DNA of 64,000 nt. Source: Flavobacterium ichthyis. Lineage in GTDB: Bacteria > Bacteroidota > Bacteroidia > Flavobacteriales > Flavobacteriaceae. The translations under genes were made by a program, and so were the position numbers. Shown here one piece after another: positions 34,177 to 42,394 of this stretch. The notes beneath the pieces were generated by a model. The model was not told where the DNA came from. It made no database searches and saw only the letters and a program-made list of their open reading frames with translations. The DNA lies in assembly GCF_009915155.1 (NCBI RefSeq), contig NZ_JAABLM010000005.1:62001-126000 (forward strand). Direction: 5' to 3'. Every line of letters starts with the position of its first letter. Positions within the stretch are counted from its first letter, which is position 1.

Positions 34177-34554
34177 TCAAATTATCGAATCGCCTAAATT
34201 AATTTCGTTCTGTAGTTTTTTAGTCAAACTTTTAAAAACCAAATCATACGAATGGTCAATCAATTCCCGCACCATTTTATCCGAAACATCGCCATGTAAA
34301 GCAACCGTATTCCAATGGATTTTACTCATATGATAACCCGGTTGGATGTCGTTGAATTCCGCTCGAAGTTCTTCGGCACGTTCTGGGTCGCATTTCAAAT
34401 TGATGGATGGCGTGCCTTTTTCCCATTGAGATAGAGAAGAAAGGGCAAACATTTTTCCGCCAACCTTAAACACCAAAGTATCTTCATCAAACGGAAAATG
34501 TTCGGTTACGGCTTTTTTGGAAAGGCAAAATTCGAAATATTGTTGGATGTTCAT
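34177..34554 (-). CDS. MmcQ/YjbR family protein
   Basis: 125 residues. The family pattern is clear: an N-terminal helix with HFPFDEDTLVFKVGGKMFALSSL, then INLKCDPERAEELRAEF, PGYHMSKIHWNTVALHGDVSDKMVRELIDHSYDLVFKSL. YjbR proteins have a CyaY-like fold and are described as DNA-binding; the cell role is unresolved. 47 bases separate it from the PH/SHOCT gene downstream, so the two may be co-transcribed. Confidence 0.9.
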   Translation of the reverse strand: MNIQQYFEFCLSKKAVTEHFPFDEDTLVFKVGGKMFALSSLSQWEKGTPSINLKCDPERAEELRAEFNDIQPGYHMSKIHWNTVALHGDVSDKMVRELIDHSYDLVFKSLTKKLQNEINLGDSII

Positions 34555-34604
34555 TTTTTTAGTTGGGAGTTTAGAGTTATTAGTTTGGAGTCATGTCTTT
34601 ACGG

Positions 34605-34976
34605 TTAAACTTTTGTTGACCCAAATTTCTCAGGATTCTTTATCATATAATAAATTAATTTTCCGACTTCATTATTTAAACTTGTTAGTTCTATATGCTT
34701 TGATTCTTCCAAATAACCACAAGATAATGAAAAATCCAACCAAACTTGAGTTTCAGAGTTTTCAGCTTCTGCATCAGTTAGCTTGCTCAAAAAATTCTTT
34801 GGATAAACTCTTTTTCTATAGGATTCGGTTATGGTAACGGTAACACTTCTTGAACTTCTTCTTATTTGGTCGGTCAAGGAATACTTTTCTTCTTTTGGAA
34901 AATTTTTTGAAACATCAAAAATCATCATAGCTAAAACAAATGATTTTTTATAAGCTAGTAAATCTTTATAATCCAT
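34605..34976 (-). CDS. Four-helix-bundle protein (S23 / IVP type)
   Basis: 123 residues, all helical. DYKDLLAYKKSFVLAMMIFDVSKNFPKEEKYSLTDQIRRSSRSV is the typical N-terminal half of the family first seen as open reading frames in 23S rRNA intervening sequences. The usual NIAEGYGR motif is altered to TITESYRKR. Free-standing chromosomal copies are common in Bacteroidota and their role is unknown. Flanked by 'actcc/ggagt' repeats on both sides (34556-34600 and 35012-35062). Confidence 0.85.
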   Translation of the reverse strand: MDYKDLLAYKKSFVLAMMIFDVSKNFPKEEKYSLTDQIRRSSRSVTVTITESYRKRVYPKNFLSKLTDAEAENSETQVWLDFSLSCGYLEESKHIELTSLNNEVGKLIYYMIKNPEKFGSTKV

Positions 34977-35011
34977 AATATTATCTATAAATTCTAATAA
35001 AATAAAACTTA

Positions 35012-35062
35012 TCTCCTTACTCCCTACTCAAAACTCCTTACTCAAAACTCCCTACTCCAAAC
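35012..35062. repeat. Degenerate tandem repeat of actcc(n) units
   Basis: Units such as actccct, actcaaa, actcctt and actccaa follow each other in the spacer upstream of the four-helix-bundle gene. The same family lies at 34556-34600, 14700-14760 (opposite strand sense) and as four perfect heptamers inside hemW. Confidence 0.7.
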
Positions 35063-35819
35063 TATATAAAACTGGTTTACTCGGCGAAGCATCATTTTCA
35101 AACGAAGCAATTTGTAGATTTAACAAATAACTTCCATCTAGAATTTCATCTTTTACAAAAATCATCTCAGTGATTGTGCAATCTAATCTTGCATCATCAT
35201 TCAAATTATTGACATCTTTCACATTCCAGAAGGCTTTGTGAGCCAACAATTTCCCTTCGTCGTGTTCCTTATCCACACTTGGCAAATCAATCAATAGGTG
35301 TTTGATTCCGCTTTCGCGAATGAATTCCGAAGCTTTTTCATCCAAATAAGGCGGATTCGTGTTGGAATATTTTCTGGAAAGTTTTTCGTTTTCGTTTGGC
35401 AAAGTTCGGATAACAATTGCTTCTGGCGTTTTTCCATTTAACGCTTTTTCGATTTGTGCTTTTGTGATGACAAAATCTTCGCCTTGTTTTTCTGGTTCTA
35501 CCGAAATCAATTCAGCTAAAAAGAAAAAAGTCCTTAAGCTTTTATTGATGCTGTAAAATTCTTTAGTAATATGTCCCAAACATTCCGTGTGAGTTCCGTG
35601 ACCATGCGGATTGAAGAAAATATTATTAAAATTAGTTGACGATTTTCCTTCCGAAACTTTTCCGATCCATTCCGAATCCTCGGAACCCAAAACTACGGGT
35701 TCGATTACAGGTTTTTCGATGTACCAAGCAATCGGGTTTTCATCAGTATTGGATAACGTGATGGAAATATCGAGAGGTTTTGAAAAATCGACTTTGAAAT
35801 TATTTATTTGTGCTATCAT
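35052..35819 (-). CDS. Cyclase/kynurenine-formamidase-family hydrolase
   Basis: 255 residues. FNPHGHGTHTECLGHI (about 69-84) matches the metal-binding HxGTHxDxxxH signature of the cyclase family (PF04199), with Glu in place of Asp. VIRTLPNENEKLSRKYSNTNPPYL and HLLIDLPSVDKEHDEGKLLAHKAFW complete the fold. Family members hydrolyse amide or ester bonds, for example N-formylkynurenine. No tryptophan-degradation genes are nearby, so the substrate is open. Confidence 0.85.
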   Translation of the reverse strand: MIAQINNFKVDFSKPLDISITLSNTDENPIAWYIEKPVIEPVVLGSEDSEWIGKVSEGKSSTNFNNIFFNPHGHGTHTECLGHITKEFYSINKSLRTFFFLAELISVEPEKQGEDFVITKAQIEKALNGKTPEAIVIRTLPNENEKLSRKYSNTNPPYLDEKASEFIRESGIKHLLIDLPSVDKEHDEGKLLAHKAFWNVKDVNNLNDDARLDCTITEMIFVKDEILDGSYLLNLQIASFENDASPSKPVLYSLE

Positions 35820-35883
35820 TGTTTATATAATAAAACACAAAGCTCACAAGATTTTATACAACAAACCCAAAGCCTAGCGAACT

Positions 35884-35911
35884 TTGCGTAAAACTTTGCG
35901 AACCTTGCGGT
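35884..35911. repeat. 'ctttgcg' repeat fragment
   Basis: ctttgcgtaaaactttgcgaaccttgcgg in the spacer before hemW shares the ctttgcg words of the palindrome at 1857-1925. Confidence 0.5.
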
Positions 35912-35915
35912 TAGA

Positions 35916-37130
35916 CTACTCCAAATTTATCAAAAACAAATCACTCGCAATTCCATCCGCTAAAAACTTTCCTTTTTTTGTCGTTTTCAACACATCATTT
36001 TCAATCGAAAGTAAATCATCTGAAAGAAATTTTTGAGACTGTTTCAACAGATAATCCAAGTATTTTTGTCCAAATTCATTTTGAATTCTTTCCAGCGAAA
36101 TTCCCCAAATCGTTCGCAAACCGGTCATAACATATTCATTATAACGATCGGTTTGAGTGAGTATTTCTTTTTCAGATGGTAGTTTGTTTTCCTCTAAAGA
36201 TTTCAAATAAATGATGTTATTGGCAACATTCCAACTTCTTGAAATTCCGTCATAACTATGAGCCGAAGGTCCAATTCCGATGTATTTTTTTCCCAACCAA
36301 TAAGCCGAATTGTTTTTCGAGAAGTAATTTTTCTTTCCGAAATTGGAAAGTTCATAATGTATAAAACCATTTTCCTGCAAAGTATCTACCAAGATATGAA
36401 AATGCTCTTGAGCGACATCGTCTTTGGGTTCGGCTATTTTTCCGGTTTGAATTAGTTTCTTCAGAGCTGTTTTGGGTTCAACCGTCAAGGCATAACTGGA
36501 AATGTGTGGGACGCCAAAACTCAAAGCCGTTTCGATGTTTGCTCTCCATTTCTCGTTACTCATTCCTGGCATTCCATAAATCAAATCAATGGAAATATTA
36601 TCAAAATATCGGGTTGCCATTTCCAATGATTTTTTGGCTTCCGCCGAATTATGAGCCCTGTTCATCAGCTGTAAATCGTCTTCAAAAAACGACTGAATCC
36701 CGATGCTCAAACGGTTAATTCGTGTATTTGCTAATTCGATAATTCGATTTTCTGATAAGTCATCAGGATTTGCTTCAAGTGTTATTTCTGGTTTTTCAGC
36801 AACTTTATAATGCTTGTAAACTTCCTCAATCAAGAATTCTATTTCCTCAACTTGCAATACAGATGGTGTTCCCCCTCCAAAATATATAGTTTCAATGAGT
36901 TGGGAGTTGGGAGTTGGGAGTTGGGAGTCGAAAAGCTCATTTTTCCGCATTTGGATTTCTTTGGCCAAAGCCAAAACCATTTCCGCTTTCCGCTTCATCG
37001 AAGTAGAAAAGTGAAAATCGCAATAATGGCAAGCCTGTTTGCAAAAAGGGATATGGATGTAGATAGCCCCACCCGACATCATTAAAGAGGAGGAAATAAA
37101 ACTGGAAATATAGTTTAAAGAGTTTGTCAT
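35916..37130 (-). CDS. hemW: HemW-type radical SAM heme chaperone
   Basis: 404 residues from ATG 37130, which overlaps the ruvC stop (ATGA). [17 protein letters not shown] holds the Cys-x3-Cys-x2-Cys cluster (30, 34, 37), the HemW rather than HemN pattern; [21 protein letters not shown] and [15 protein letters not shown] follow. HemW proteins hand heme to target enzymes; older labels call it oxygen-independent coproporphyrinogen oxidase. An alternative start is ATG 37079 or 37082. Residues [10 protein letters not shown] just before IETIYFGGG are encoded by a heptamer tandem repeat and look inserted. Confidence 0.92.
   Translation of the reverse strand: MTNSLNYISSFISSSLMMSGGAIYIHIPFCKQACHYCDFHFSTSMKRKAEMVLALAKEIQMRKNELFDSQLPTPNSQLIETIYFGGGTPSVLQVEEIEFLIEEVYKHYKVAEKPEITLEANPDDLSENRIIELANTRINRLSIGIQSFFEDDLQLMNRAHNSAEAKKSLEMATRYFDNISIDLIYGMPGMSNEKWRANIETALSFGVPHISSYALTVEPKTALKKLIQTGKIAEPKDDVAQEHFHILVDTLQENGFIHYELSNFGKKNYFSKNNSAYWLGKKYIGIGPSAHSYDGISRSWNVANNIIYLKSLEENKLPSEKEILTQTDRYNEYVMTGLRTIWGISLERIQNEFGQKYLDYLLKQSQKFLSDDLLSIENDVLKTTKKGKFLADGIASDLFLINLE
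36897..36928. repeat. Four perfect tgggagt heptamers inside hemW
   Basis: tgggagt repeats at 36901, 36908, 36915 and 36922, preceded by a partial unit. The unit is 7 bases, so a gain or loss of one unit shifts the hemW frame. Confidence 0.95.
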
Positions 37131-37726
37131 TTCTTCTTTTTTCCAGGAACATCTATTGACAAGCTATTTCCCCCTTTGGGGGTTAGGGGGCTATTCTGTT
37201 TTACAAAAGCATCCCAACCCGAATAACTTTTCGTTCCAACCACTTTTCCTGAATTGAAAAAATGACAAACCGCGGCCGCCAAACCATCGGTGCTGTCAAG
37301 ATTTTTAGGCAATTCCTTCAAACCTAAAAGTTGTTGCAGCATTTTGGCTACTTGCTCTTTTGACGCATTTCCGTTCCCAGTAATGGCCATTTTTATTTTC
37401 TTTGGTTCATATTCAGTGATTGGAATTTGACGTGAAAGTCCGGCCGCCATCGCCACACCTTGGGCACGACCTAACTTGAGCATCGACTGGACATTTTTCC
37501 CGAAAAAAGGTGCTTCAATCGCAATTTCATCGGGATGATGGGTGTCGATTAATTCGATTGTCCGTTCGAAAATGACTTTCAATTTCATATAATGGTCGTC
37601 ATATTTGTTCAAAATCAATTCGTTCAATTGAATGAACTCCATCTTTTTATTGATGACTTTTATCAACCCAAAACCCATGATGGTTGTTCCTGGGTCAATT
37701 CCTAATATAATACGTTCGTTTGCCAT
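37127..37726 (-). CDS. ruvC: Holliday junction endonuclease RuvC
   Basis: 199 residues from ATG 37726. ILGIDPGT carries the first catalytic Asp (11), [22 protein letters not shown] the Glu, and [14 protein letters not shown] the last Asp. RuvC cuts Holliday junctions after RuvAB migration. The C-terminus continues past the usual end with SPLTPKGG and [12 protein letters not shown]; the DNA for SPLTPKGG is a palindromic repeat (37170-37192). It is coupled to hemW by a 4-base overlap. Confidence 0.95.
   Translation of the reverse strand: MANERIILGIDPGTTIMGFGLIKVINKKMEFIQLNELILNKYDDHYMKLKVIFERTIELIDTHHPDEIAIEAPFFGKNVQSMLKLGRAQGVAMAAGLSRQIPITEYEPKKIKMAITGNGNASKEQVAKMLQQLLGLKELPKNLDSTDGLAAAVCHFFNSGKVVGTKSYSGWDAFVKQNSPLTPKGGNSLSIDVPGKKKK
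37170..37192 (-). repeat. Short palindromic element inside ruvC
   Basis: Minus-strand agccccctaacccccaaag then ggggg; its CCCCC and GGGGG ends pair. In frame it gives SPLTPKGG. Confidence 0.8.
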
Positions 37727-37741
37727 TTCTGTTTTTCCTTG

Positions 37742-37808
37742 CAAGGTTTTCAAAACCTTGTAGGTCTTTTTTTAGTATTTTATACTTACAAGGTTGTAAA
37801 AACCTTGC
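37742..37808. repeat. 'caaggtttt' palindromes in the ruvC / flippase spacer
   Basis: caaggttttcaaaaccttg (37742-37760) is a 19-base perfect palindrome; acaaggttgtaaaaaccttg follows at 37789-37808. The same words (ttgtaggttt) make up the terminator at 14925-14957. They occupy the shared upstream region of two divergent genes. Confidence 0.75.
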
Positions 37809-37829
37809 AGGATTGTAATCCGTTTGGTT

Positions 37830-37837
37830 TACTTTTG
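37830..37837 (+). promoter_or_regulatory. -7 promoter box TACTTTTG, start codon 5 bases on
   Basis: Exact TAnnTTTG. The ATG at 37843 is 6 bases after the final G, so the transcript would be leaderless or nearly so. Confidence 0.65.
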
Positions 37838-37842
37838 CAACG

Positions 37843-38784
37843 ATGATTGCAATTCCTCACAAAGCTAAACAATTCCTCACGTTTCTAGTCAAACTTTTGA
37901 TTGTTGGCGGTGCTTTTTATTTTATTTACGAGCAATTGGCTAACAATGAAAAGTTAGATTGGAAGCAATTTTTGGAATTATTAAACCGAAAGAAATCATT
38001 CTGGGGCATTTTATTTATCCTTTCCTTCAGTTTTTTCAATCGCTTTTTGGAGATTTTAAAATGGCAGAATTTAGCAAAAGTGATTGAAAAAATTTCATTA
38101 GGAAAAGCAACCGAACAAGTTATGAGCGCTTCAACTGCATCGATTTTTACGCCAAATGGAATTGGCGACTACGGTGCAAAAGCTTTGTATTTTAAAAAGA
38201 ACGATGCCAAAAAAGTAGTTTTCCTGAACCTAATTTGCAACGGAATCCAAATGATTCTGACGATTCTTTTTGGAACCATTGGGCTCATCAGCCCCCAAAC
38301 CCCAAAAGGGGGCTTTTCGAACTTGTGGATATTCATTGTGATATTTTTTTTGTTAGCCATTTCATTAATTTTTCTGTTCAAAAAAATTACAATCAAAGGT
38401 TATTCCAATGAAAGATTGTTCGAAAAAATCAATGAAATCCCGAAAGAAATTCATCAGAAAAATATTTTTTTGGCAGTTTGTCGGTATCTGATTTTTTCGC
38501 ATCAATATTATTTTTTGTTTCTGGCTTTTGATGTCGAATTGCCTTATTGGACTTTGATGGCCACCATTTTTGCAGTTTACTTTTTAGCATCATCCTTACC
38601 CACTTTTCAATTTTTAGATTTTGCGGTAAAAGGAAGTGTTGCGGTTTATTTCTTTGGAAATTTAGGAGTTAATGAATGGATTGTGGTTTTTATCAGTACT
38701 TTAATGTGGTTTTTAAATGTGGTGCTTCCGGCAATAATTGGAAGTTATTACGTTTTTAATTTTAAGTCAAAATGGAAATTTTAA
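37843..38784 (+). CDS. Flippase-like (UPF0104 / LPG synthase TM) membrane protein
   Basis: 313 residues, eight hydrophobic helices. The pattern (FLTFLVKLLIVGGAFYFIYEQL, a second helix LFILSFSFFNRFLEILKW, STASIFTPNGIGDYGAKALYF) matches the lysylphosphatidylglycerol synthase transmembrane superfamily, which includes putative lipid flippases. The next gene, a glycosyltransferase, overlaps by 13 bases, suggesting joint work on a membrane glycolipid or glycan. Residues SPQTPKGG between two helices come from a palindromic repeat. Confidence 0.85.
   Translation: MIAIPHKAKQFLTFLVKLLIVGGAFYFIYEQLANNEKLDWKQFLELLNRKKSFWGILFILSFSFFNRFLEILKWQNLAKVIEKISLGKATEQVMSASTASIFTPNGIGDYGAKALYFKKNDAKKVVFLNLICNGIQMILTILFGTIGLISPQTPKGGFSNLWIFIVIFFLLAISLIFLFKKITIKGYSNERLFEKINEIPKEIHQKNIFLAVCRYLIFSHQYYFLFLAFDVELPYWTLMATIFAVYFLASSLPTFQFLDFAVKGSVAVYFFGNLGVNEWIVVFISTLMWFLNVVLPAIIGSYYVFNFKSKWKF
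38290..38314 (+). repeat. Short palindromic element inside the flippase-like gene
   Basis: agcccccaaaccccaaaag then ggggct; its agcccc and ggggct ends pair. In frame it gives SPQTPKGG in a loop between two membrane helices. Confidence 0.8.
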
Positions 38785-39893
38785 ATTATATCTTCTTCGG
38801 AATTGTTGCGGTTTATGCGGTTATTATCTTGCGATTGGCTTTTGGTTTCAAAAAAGTTTTGCAATATAAATTGAAAGAAATTTCGCCTAAAATTAAATTC
38901 TCAATCTTGGTTCCATTTCGAGATGAAGCCGAAAATTTACCCGGATTATTGCACTCTTTTTCTCAATTGAATTATCCCCGAGATTTGTTTGAAATTATTT
39001 TTGTAAACGATGATTCGCGAGATAATTCGGTGGAAATTATTGAAAATTTTCCAGCTTTGAGCTATTCTTTTCAGACTTTAAACAACAAAAGAAAATCGAA
39101 TTCTCCGAAGAAAGATGCAATTACAACTGCAATGCAATTTGCTAAAAACGATTGGATCATTACAACCGATGCCGATTGTTTTGTCCATCTCGATTGGCTT
39201 TCAACATTTGATAGCTTCATTCAAAAAACAAATTGCGAAATGATTGCTGGAGCCGTTTCGTATGATGCCGAAGGTTCGTTTTTGCATCAATTTCAGCAGA
39301 TGGATTTGATGAGTTTGCAAGGTGCTACGATTGGCAGTTTTGGAATCGGGAAACCTTTTATGTGTAACGGTGCGAATTTCGGGTATACCAAAAATTTATT
39401 TGCAAAATTAAATGGTTTTGAAGGAAATGATACAATTGCAAGTGGTGATGATGTTTTTTTATTGCAAAAAGCCATCCGACAGTTTCCAGAAAAAGTGCAG
39501 TATTTGAAAGCCTTTTCTGCGATTGTTTTTACAAAACCTTTGAACGATTGGAAAGCTTTATTTTACCAAAGAGTTCGCTGGGCTTCAAAATCTTCTTCTT
39601 ATGAATGTAGTTTCGGAAAAATGCTAGCCTTGATTGTTTTTGCTGGAAATTTAGCAATTATAGTTTCTTTTTTCTTAACTCTTTTTTCTTTTTTCTCCTT
39701 CTGGAATTGGTATCTTTTATTCGCCTTAAAAATATTTGTCGATTTTTTATTGCTGTATCAAACTGGAAAATTCATCCAGCCGAGAATGATTCGGTATTTT
39801 ATTTTTAGCAATTTGTTGTATCCTTTTTTTAGTACGGCTGTCGCTTTTTATTCTTTTTTTGGGAAATATGAATGGAAAGGGAGGAAATTTTAG
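38772..39893 (+). CDS. Membrane-bound family 2 glycosyltransferase
   Basis: 373 residues. One N-terminal helix, then a GT-A domain: FSILVPFRDEAENL, FVNDDSRDNS, ITTDADCFVHLDW with the metal-binding DAD (about 128-130), and QRVRWASKSSSY as the QxxRW motif typical of processive GT2 enzymes; three helices form the C-terminus. It overlaps the flippase-like gene by 13 bases, so the two are translationally coupled. The sugar and acceptor cannot be read. Confidence 0.9.
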   Translation: MEILNYIFFGIVAVYAVIILRLAFGFKKVLQYKLKEISPKIKFSILVPFRDEAENLPGLLHSFSQLNYPRDLFEIIFVNDDSRDNSVEIIENFPALSYSFQTLNNKRKSNSPKKDAITTAMQFAKNDWIITTDADCFVHLDWLSTFDSFIQKTNCEMIAGAVSYDAEGSFLHQFQQMDLMSLQGATIGSFGIGKPFMCNGANFGYTKNLFAKLNGFEGNDTIASGDDVFLLQKAIRQFPEKVQYLKAFSAIVFTKPLNDWKALFYQRVRWASKSSSYECSFGKMLALIVFAGNLAIIVSFFLTLFSFFSFWNWYLLFALKIFVDFLLLYQTGKFIQPRMIRYFIFSNLLYPFFSTAVAFYSFFGKYEWKGRKF

Positions 39894-39954
39894 ATTGCAG
39901 ATTTTAGATTTTAGATTTGAATCTTTTTGCGGAGTTTCTTTGAAGCACTACTAC

Positions 39955-40118
39955 CCTAGCCCTGATTGAAGCGGAAATCCTTTGGGGAAGAAAATCTATT
40001 TTTTGCCGACAAAAAAGAGCGACTCCCGACGCTTCGGGAGAAGCTCCTTTTTTGGCGATGCAAAAAAAGATTTTCTCACCGAAGATTGTAGCGGAAAGCA
40101 GGAATTAGCTCCAAAAAA
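39955..40118 (+). repeat. Composite hairpin element, copy F
   Basis: Arms: tagccctgattgaagcgg and aaatcc on the left; gattgtagcggaaagcagga and tagctcc next to poly-A on the right. The hairpin is the longest of all copies: about 41-base imperfect arms (39980-40020 with 40043-40084) with a second small hairpin tcccgacgcttcggga in its loop. Convergent spacer; the element runs up to and slightly into the end of the downstream lipoprotein gene. Confidence 0.8.
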
Positions 40119-40610
40119 TTATTCTACATTGAGAATTACGGGCAAAATGAATTGGGTTTTTACGGGAATTCCCCTTTTGAGTGCGGGATTTATTTTTGGG
40201 AAATCAGCTAATCTGGCGTGAAGAATGCTGTCGATTCTGATTTTGTTGTAGGTTAAACTATCGGACGGAAATTGTGGCTCGAATTGTAATGTTGCATCGG
40301 GAAAGACGGTTACTTTTACCTGTATGGTGTCGATTTCTGGGTAGAGAACGGAAATTTTGTCGATGTCGAGTTTTTCTTGGAGCGTGAGTGTGAGGAAGTC
40401 AAAGAAGCACTGTTTGCGGCTTTCGAGGTTTTCGAGCGAGTCGCAAGCGGCAACGGATGGGAATTCGTCCACTTGGTTGAAATTTATTTTTTTGAGTTCG
40501 TCTTGCAGCAGTTGATCTTCAGACAATGCTTTTTCTGGTTGGCGACAACCGTTTAAGGCGATGCTGGCGATTGCTAAAAAGAGAAAAAGTATTTTTTGTT
40601 TGGCAGGCAT
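40119..40610 (-). CDS. Lipoprotein with TonB C-terminal-like end
   Basis: 163 residues. Signal peptide with lipobox IASIALNGC (Cys about 22). The C-terminal part (VTVFPDATLQFEPQFPSD, then a helix and LADFPKINPALKRGIPVKTQFILPVIL) follows the pattern of TonB C-terminal domains (P-x-x-P...G-x-PV...LPI), although there is no membrane-spanning TonB N-terminus. The middle is helical with two cysteines. Function unknown; it may be a periplasmic TonB-like accessory protein. Confidence 0.65.
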   Translation of the reverse strand: MPAKQKILFLFLAIASIALNGCRQPEKALSEDQLLQDELKKINFNQVDEFPSVAACDSLENLESRKQCFFDFLTLTLQEKLDIDKISVLYPEIDTIQVKVTVFPDATLQFEPQFPSDSLTYNKIRIDSILHARLADFPKINPALKRGIPVKTQFILPVILNVE

Positions 40611-40649
40611 TTTGCGTTATTTGTTTCAAAAATAGTAATAAAAATTTTG

Positions 40650-41150
40650 ATGGACTACGTGTTTCTACTTTTGGGGTTAATCTGTGTGATTTTGGGCTTG
40701 ATTGGAAGCTTTTTACCGGTTTTGCCTGATGCGCCACTTTCGTGGTTGGGACTTTTGCTGCTTTATTTTTGCGATGGGATTGAAATGGAATATTGGCTTT
40801 TGGGGATTACGCTTTTGATTGCGATTGTGGCGGGAATTTTAGATTATGTGATTCCGGCGAGAGGCACGAAAAAATTTGGCGGTAGCAAATATGGCATTTG
40901 GGGCACAAATATTGGGCTGGTTGTGGGATTATTGGCGCCAATTCCGTTTGGATTTGTAATTGGTCCGTTTTTGGGCGCTTTTATTGGCGAAATGATGTTT
41001 GACAGTAAAGATCAGAAACGTGCTTTGAAAGCGGCGACTGGATCTTTTATGGGCTTTCTGGCTTCGGCTTTTATGAAGTTTGTGGTTTGTATGGCGTTTT
41101 TGGGATTGTTTATGTACAAGGTGTGGGATTTTAGGGAAGTTTGGTTTTAG
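40650..41150 (+). CDS. DUF456 membrane protein
   Basis: 166 residues with four or five hydrophobic helices and glycine-rich turns. GLIGSFLPVLPDAPLSWLGLLLLY near the N-terminus, ILDYVIPARGTKKFGGSKYG and GPFLGAFIGEMM are DUF456 signatures. Function unknown. ATG 40650 is chosen; the longer frame has an extra 18 residues that run against the lipoprotein gene on the other strand. Confidence 0.88.
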   Translation: MDYVFLLLGLICVILGLIGSFLPVLPDAPLSWLGLLLLYFCDGIEMEYWLLGITLLIAIVAGILDYVIPARGTKKFGGSKYGIWGTNIGLVVGLLAPIPFGFVIGPFLGAFIGEMMFDSKDQKRALKAATGSFMGFLASAFMKFVVCMAFLGLFMYKVWDFREVWF

Positions 41151-41270
41151 GAAGTTTATAAAATCAAAAAAGCCCTCCAATTCAATGGAAAGCTTTTCAT
41201 TGGTCTAACTACTAAACCAGGTACTTTCGTACCTTAAACAACACAACTAATCTTGAATATTATTTTGGGC

Positions 41271-41296
41271 AAAAAAGCCTTTCTTTCGAAAGGCTT
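41271..41296 (-). terminator. Terminator of tRNA-Asp
   Basis: Stem aagcctttc (41275-41283) and gaaaggctt (41288-41296), tetraloop; on the minus strand a T run follows. It lies 12 bases past the tRNA. Confidence 0.88.
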
Positions 41297-41307
41297 TCCC
41301 AATTTAG

Positions 41308-41381
41308 CGGTCTGGACGGGACTCGAACCCGCGACCCCATGCGTGACAGGCATGTATTCTAACCAACTGAACTACCAAACC
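41308..41381 (-). tRNA. tRNA-Asp (GTC)
   Basis: 74 bases on the minus strand. Acceptor GGTTTGG pairs with CCAGACC (one G-U); the T arm carries GGTTCGAGTCC; the anticodon loop reads CTGTCAC with anticodon GTC (plus-strand 41345-41347). The discriminator base is G, and CCA is not encoded. A promoter box and terminator frame it, so it is transcribed alone. Confidence 0.97.
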
Positions 41382-41399
41382 AGCGCTTAATTGCGAGTG

Positions 41400-41407
41400 C
41401 AAATATA
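41400..41407 (-). promoter_or_regulatory. -7 promoter box TATATTTG for tRNA-Asp
   Basis: Minus-strand TATATTTG, 18 bases upstream of the tRNA 5' end. Confidence 0.75.
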
Positions 41408-41467
41408 CAACGCTTTTTCACTTCTGCAAGTATTTTTGAGAAAAAATTCAAAATTTTTTTTGAAGAT

Positions 41468-42394
41468 TTATCCAAAAGATTGTTTTTCAACTAAATAAGT
41501 TGTCATTATTTTTTCGAAATTTTCTCCTACGGAAACCGGAACAAACCGAATTTTGTTTTGTGCGCAAGCCAAAGCAATTTTTTTGAAGTAGGTTTCGGCC
41601 GCTTTTTTATACTCGGTTTTGATGTTTTCGGCAAAAAGATTGACTTCTTCGCCGGTTTCTTTGTCGATAAATTTGCGTGGTGAATTATCAAAATCAAAAT
41701 TTAATTCGGTGGATTGATCGACAACGTGAAATAGTACTACTTTATGTTTATTATGTTTAAGATGTTGTAAAGCGGTAAGTAATTGTTCTTCTTTTCCGGG
41801 CTGGAACATATCCGTAAACAGTACAATCATAGACCTGCGGTGAATTTTTTGGGCAATCTGATGCAAGAATTCAACTGTTTCGGTAGCCTTTTGTGTAGCG
41901 GGATTTTCAAGTGTTTTTTCGAGGGTGTTGAGCAGCATTCGATGATGGCGATCGCTTCCTTTTTCGGGAGCATAATATTCGTATTGGTTGGAATAAATAC
42001 TTAATCCAACGGCATCGCGCTGTTTTTTGAGCAAATTCATCAATACCGCTGAAGCTAAAACGGAGAATCCAATTTTATTTTGGTAAAAATTTTGATTTTG
42101 CTGCAAAACTGGATAATGCATGGATGAAGAATTGTCGATAATGAGATGGCATCGCAAATTAGTTTCTTCTTCAAATCTTTTGGTGTACAGTCTATCGGTT
42201 TTGGCAAATAGTTTCCAATCGATGTGCTTCGTGGATTCTCCAGCATTGTAGGTTTTATGTTCGGCAAATTCCGCAGAAAAACCATGAAACGGGCTTTTGT
42301 GCATTCCGGAAATAAATCCTTCCACAATTTGATTGGCCAATAATTCCAGATGTTGAAATCCGGCGATGGTTTGGTTTTGTGCTTCTATCTTCAT
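41468..42394 (-). CDS. DUF58 protein (vWA-like, MoxR-associated type)
   Basis: 308 residues, soluble. GMHKSPFHGFSAEFAEHKTYNAGESTKHIDWKLFAKTDRLYTKRFEEETN is the DUF58 signature; LRCHLIIDNSSSM resembles the DxSxS metal site of vWA domains; VLFTDMFQPG is a later vWA strand. DUF58 proteins commonly work with MoxR AAA+ ATPases and batA/B-type genes, which are not in this window; the gene stands alone here. Confidence 0.88.
   Translation of the reverse strand: MKIEAQNQTIAGFQHLELLANQIVEGFISGMHKSPFHGFSAEFAEHKTYNAGESTKHIDWKLFAKTDRLYTKRFEEETNLRCHLIIDNSSSMHYPVLQQNQNFYQNKIGFSVLASAVLMNLLKKQRDAVGLSIYSNQYEYYAPEKGSDRHHRMLLNTLEKTLENPATQKATETVEFLHQIAQKIHRRSMIVLFTDMFQPGKEEQLLTALQHLKHNKHKVVLFHVVDQSTELNFDFDNSPRKFIDKETGEEVNLFAENIKTEYKKAAETYFKKIALACAQNKIRFVPVSVGENFEKIMTTYLVEKQSFG

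Noticed and set aside
34605..34976. rRNA intervening sequence
   Set aside because: The four-helix-bundle gene has no 23S rRNA around it; it is a free-standing copy.
36897..36928. CRISPR-like array
   Set aside because: Units are only 7 bases and contiguous with no spacers; no other regular spaced repeat array was found in the window.
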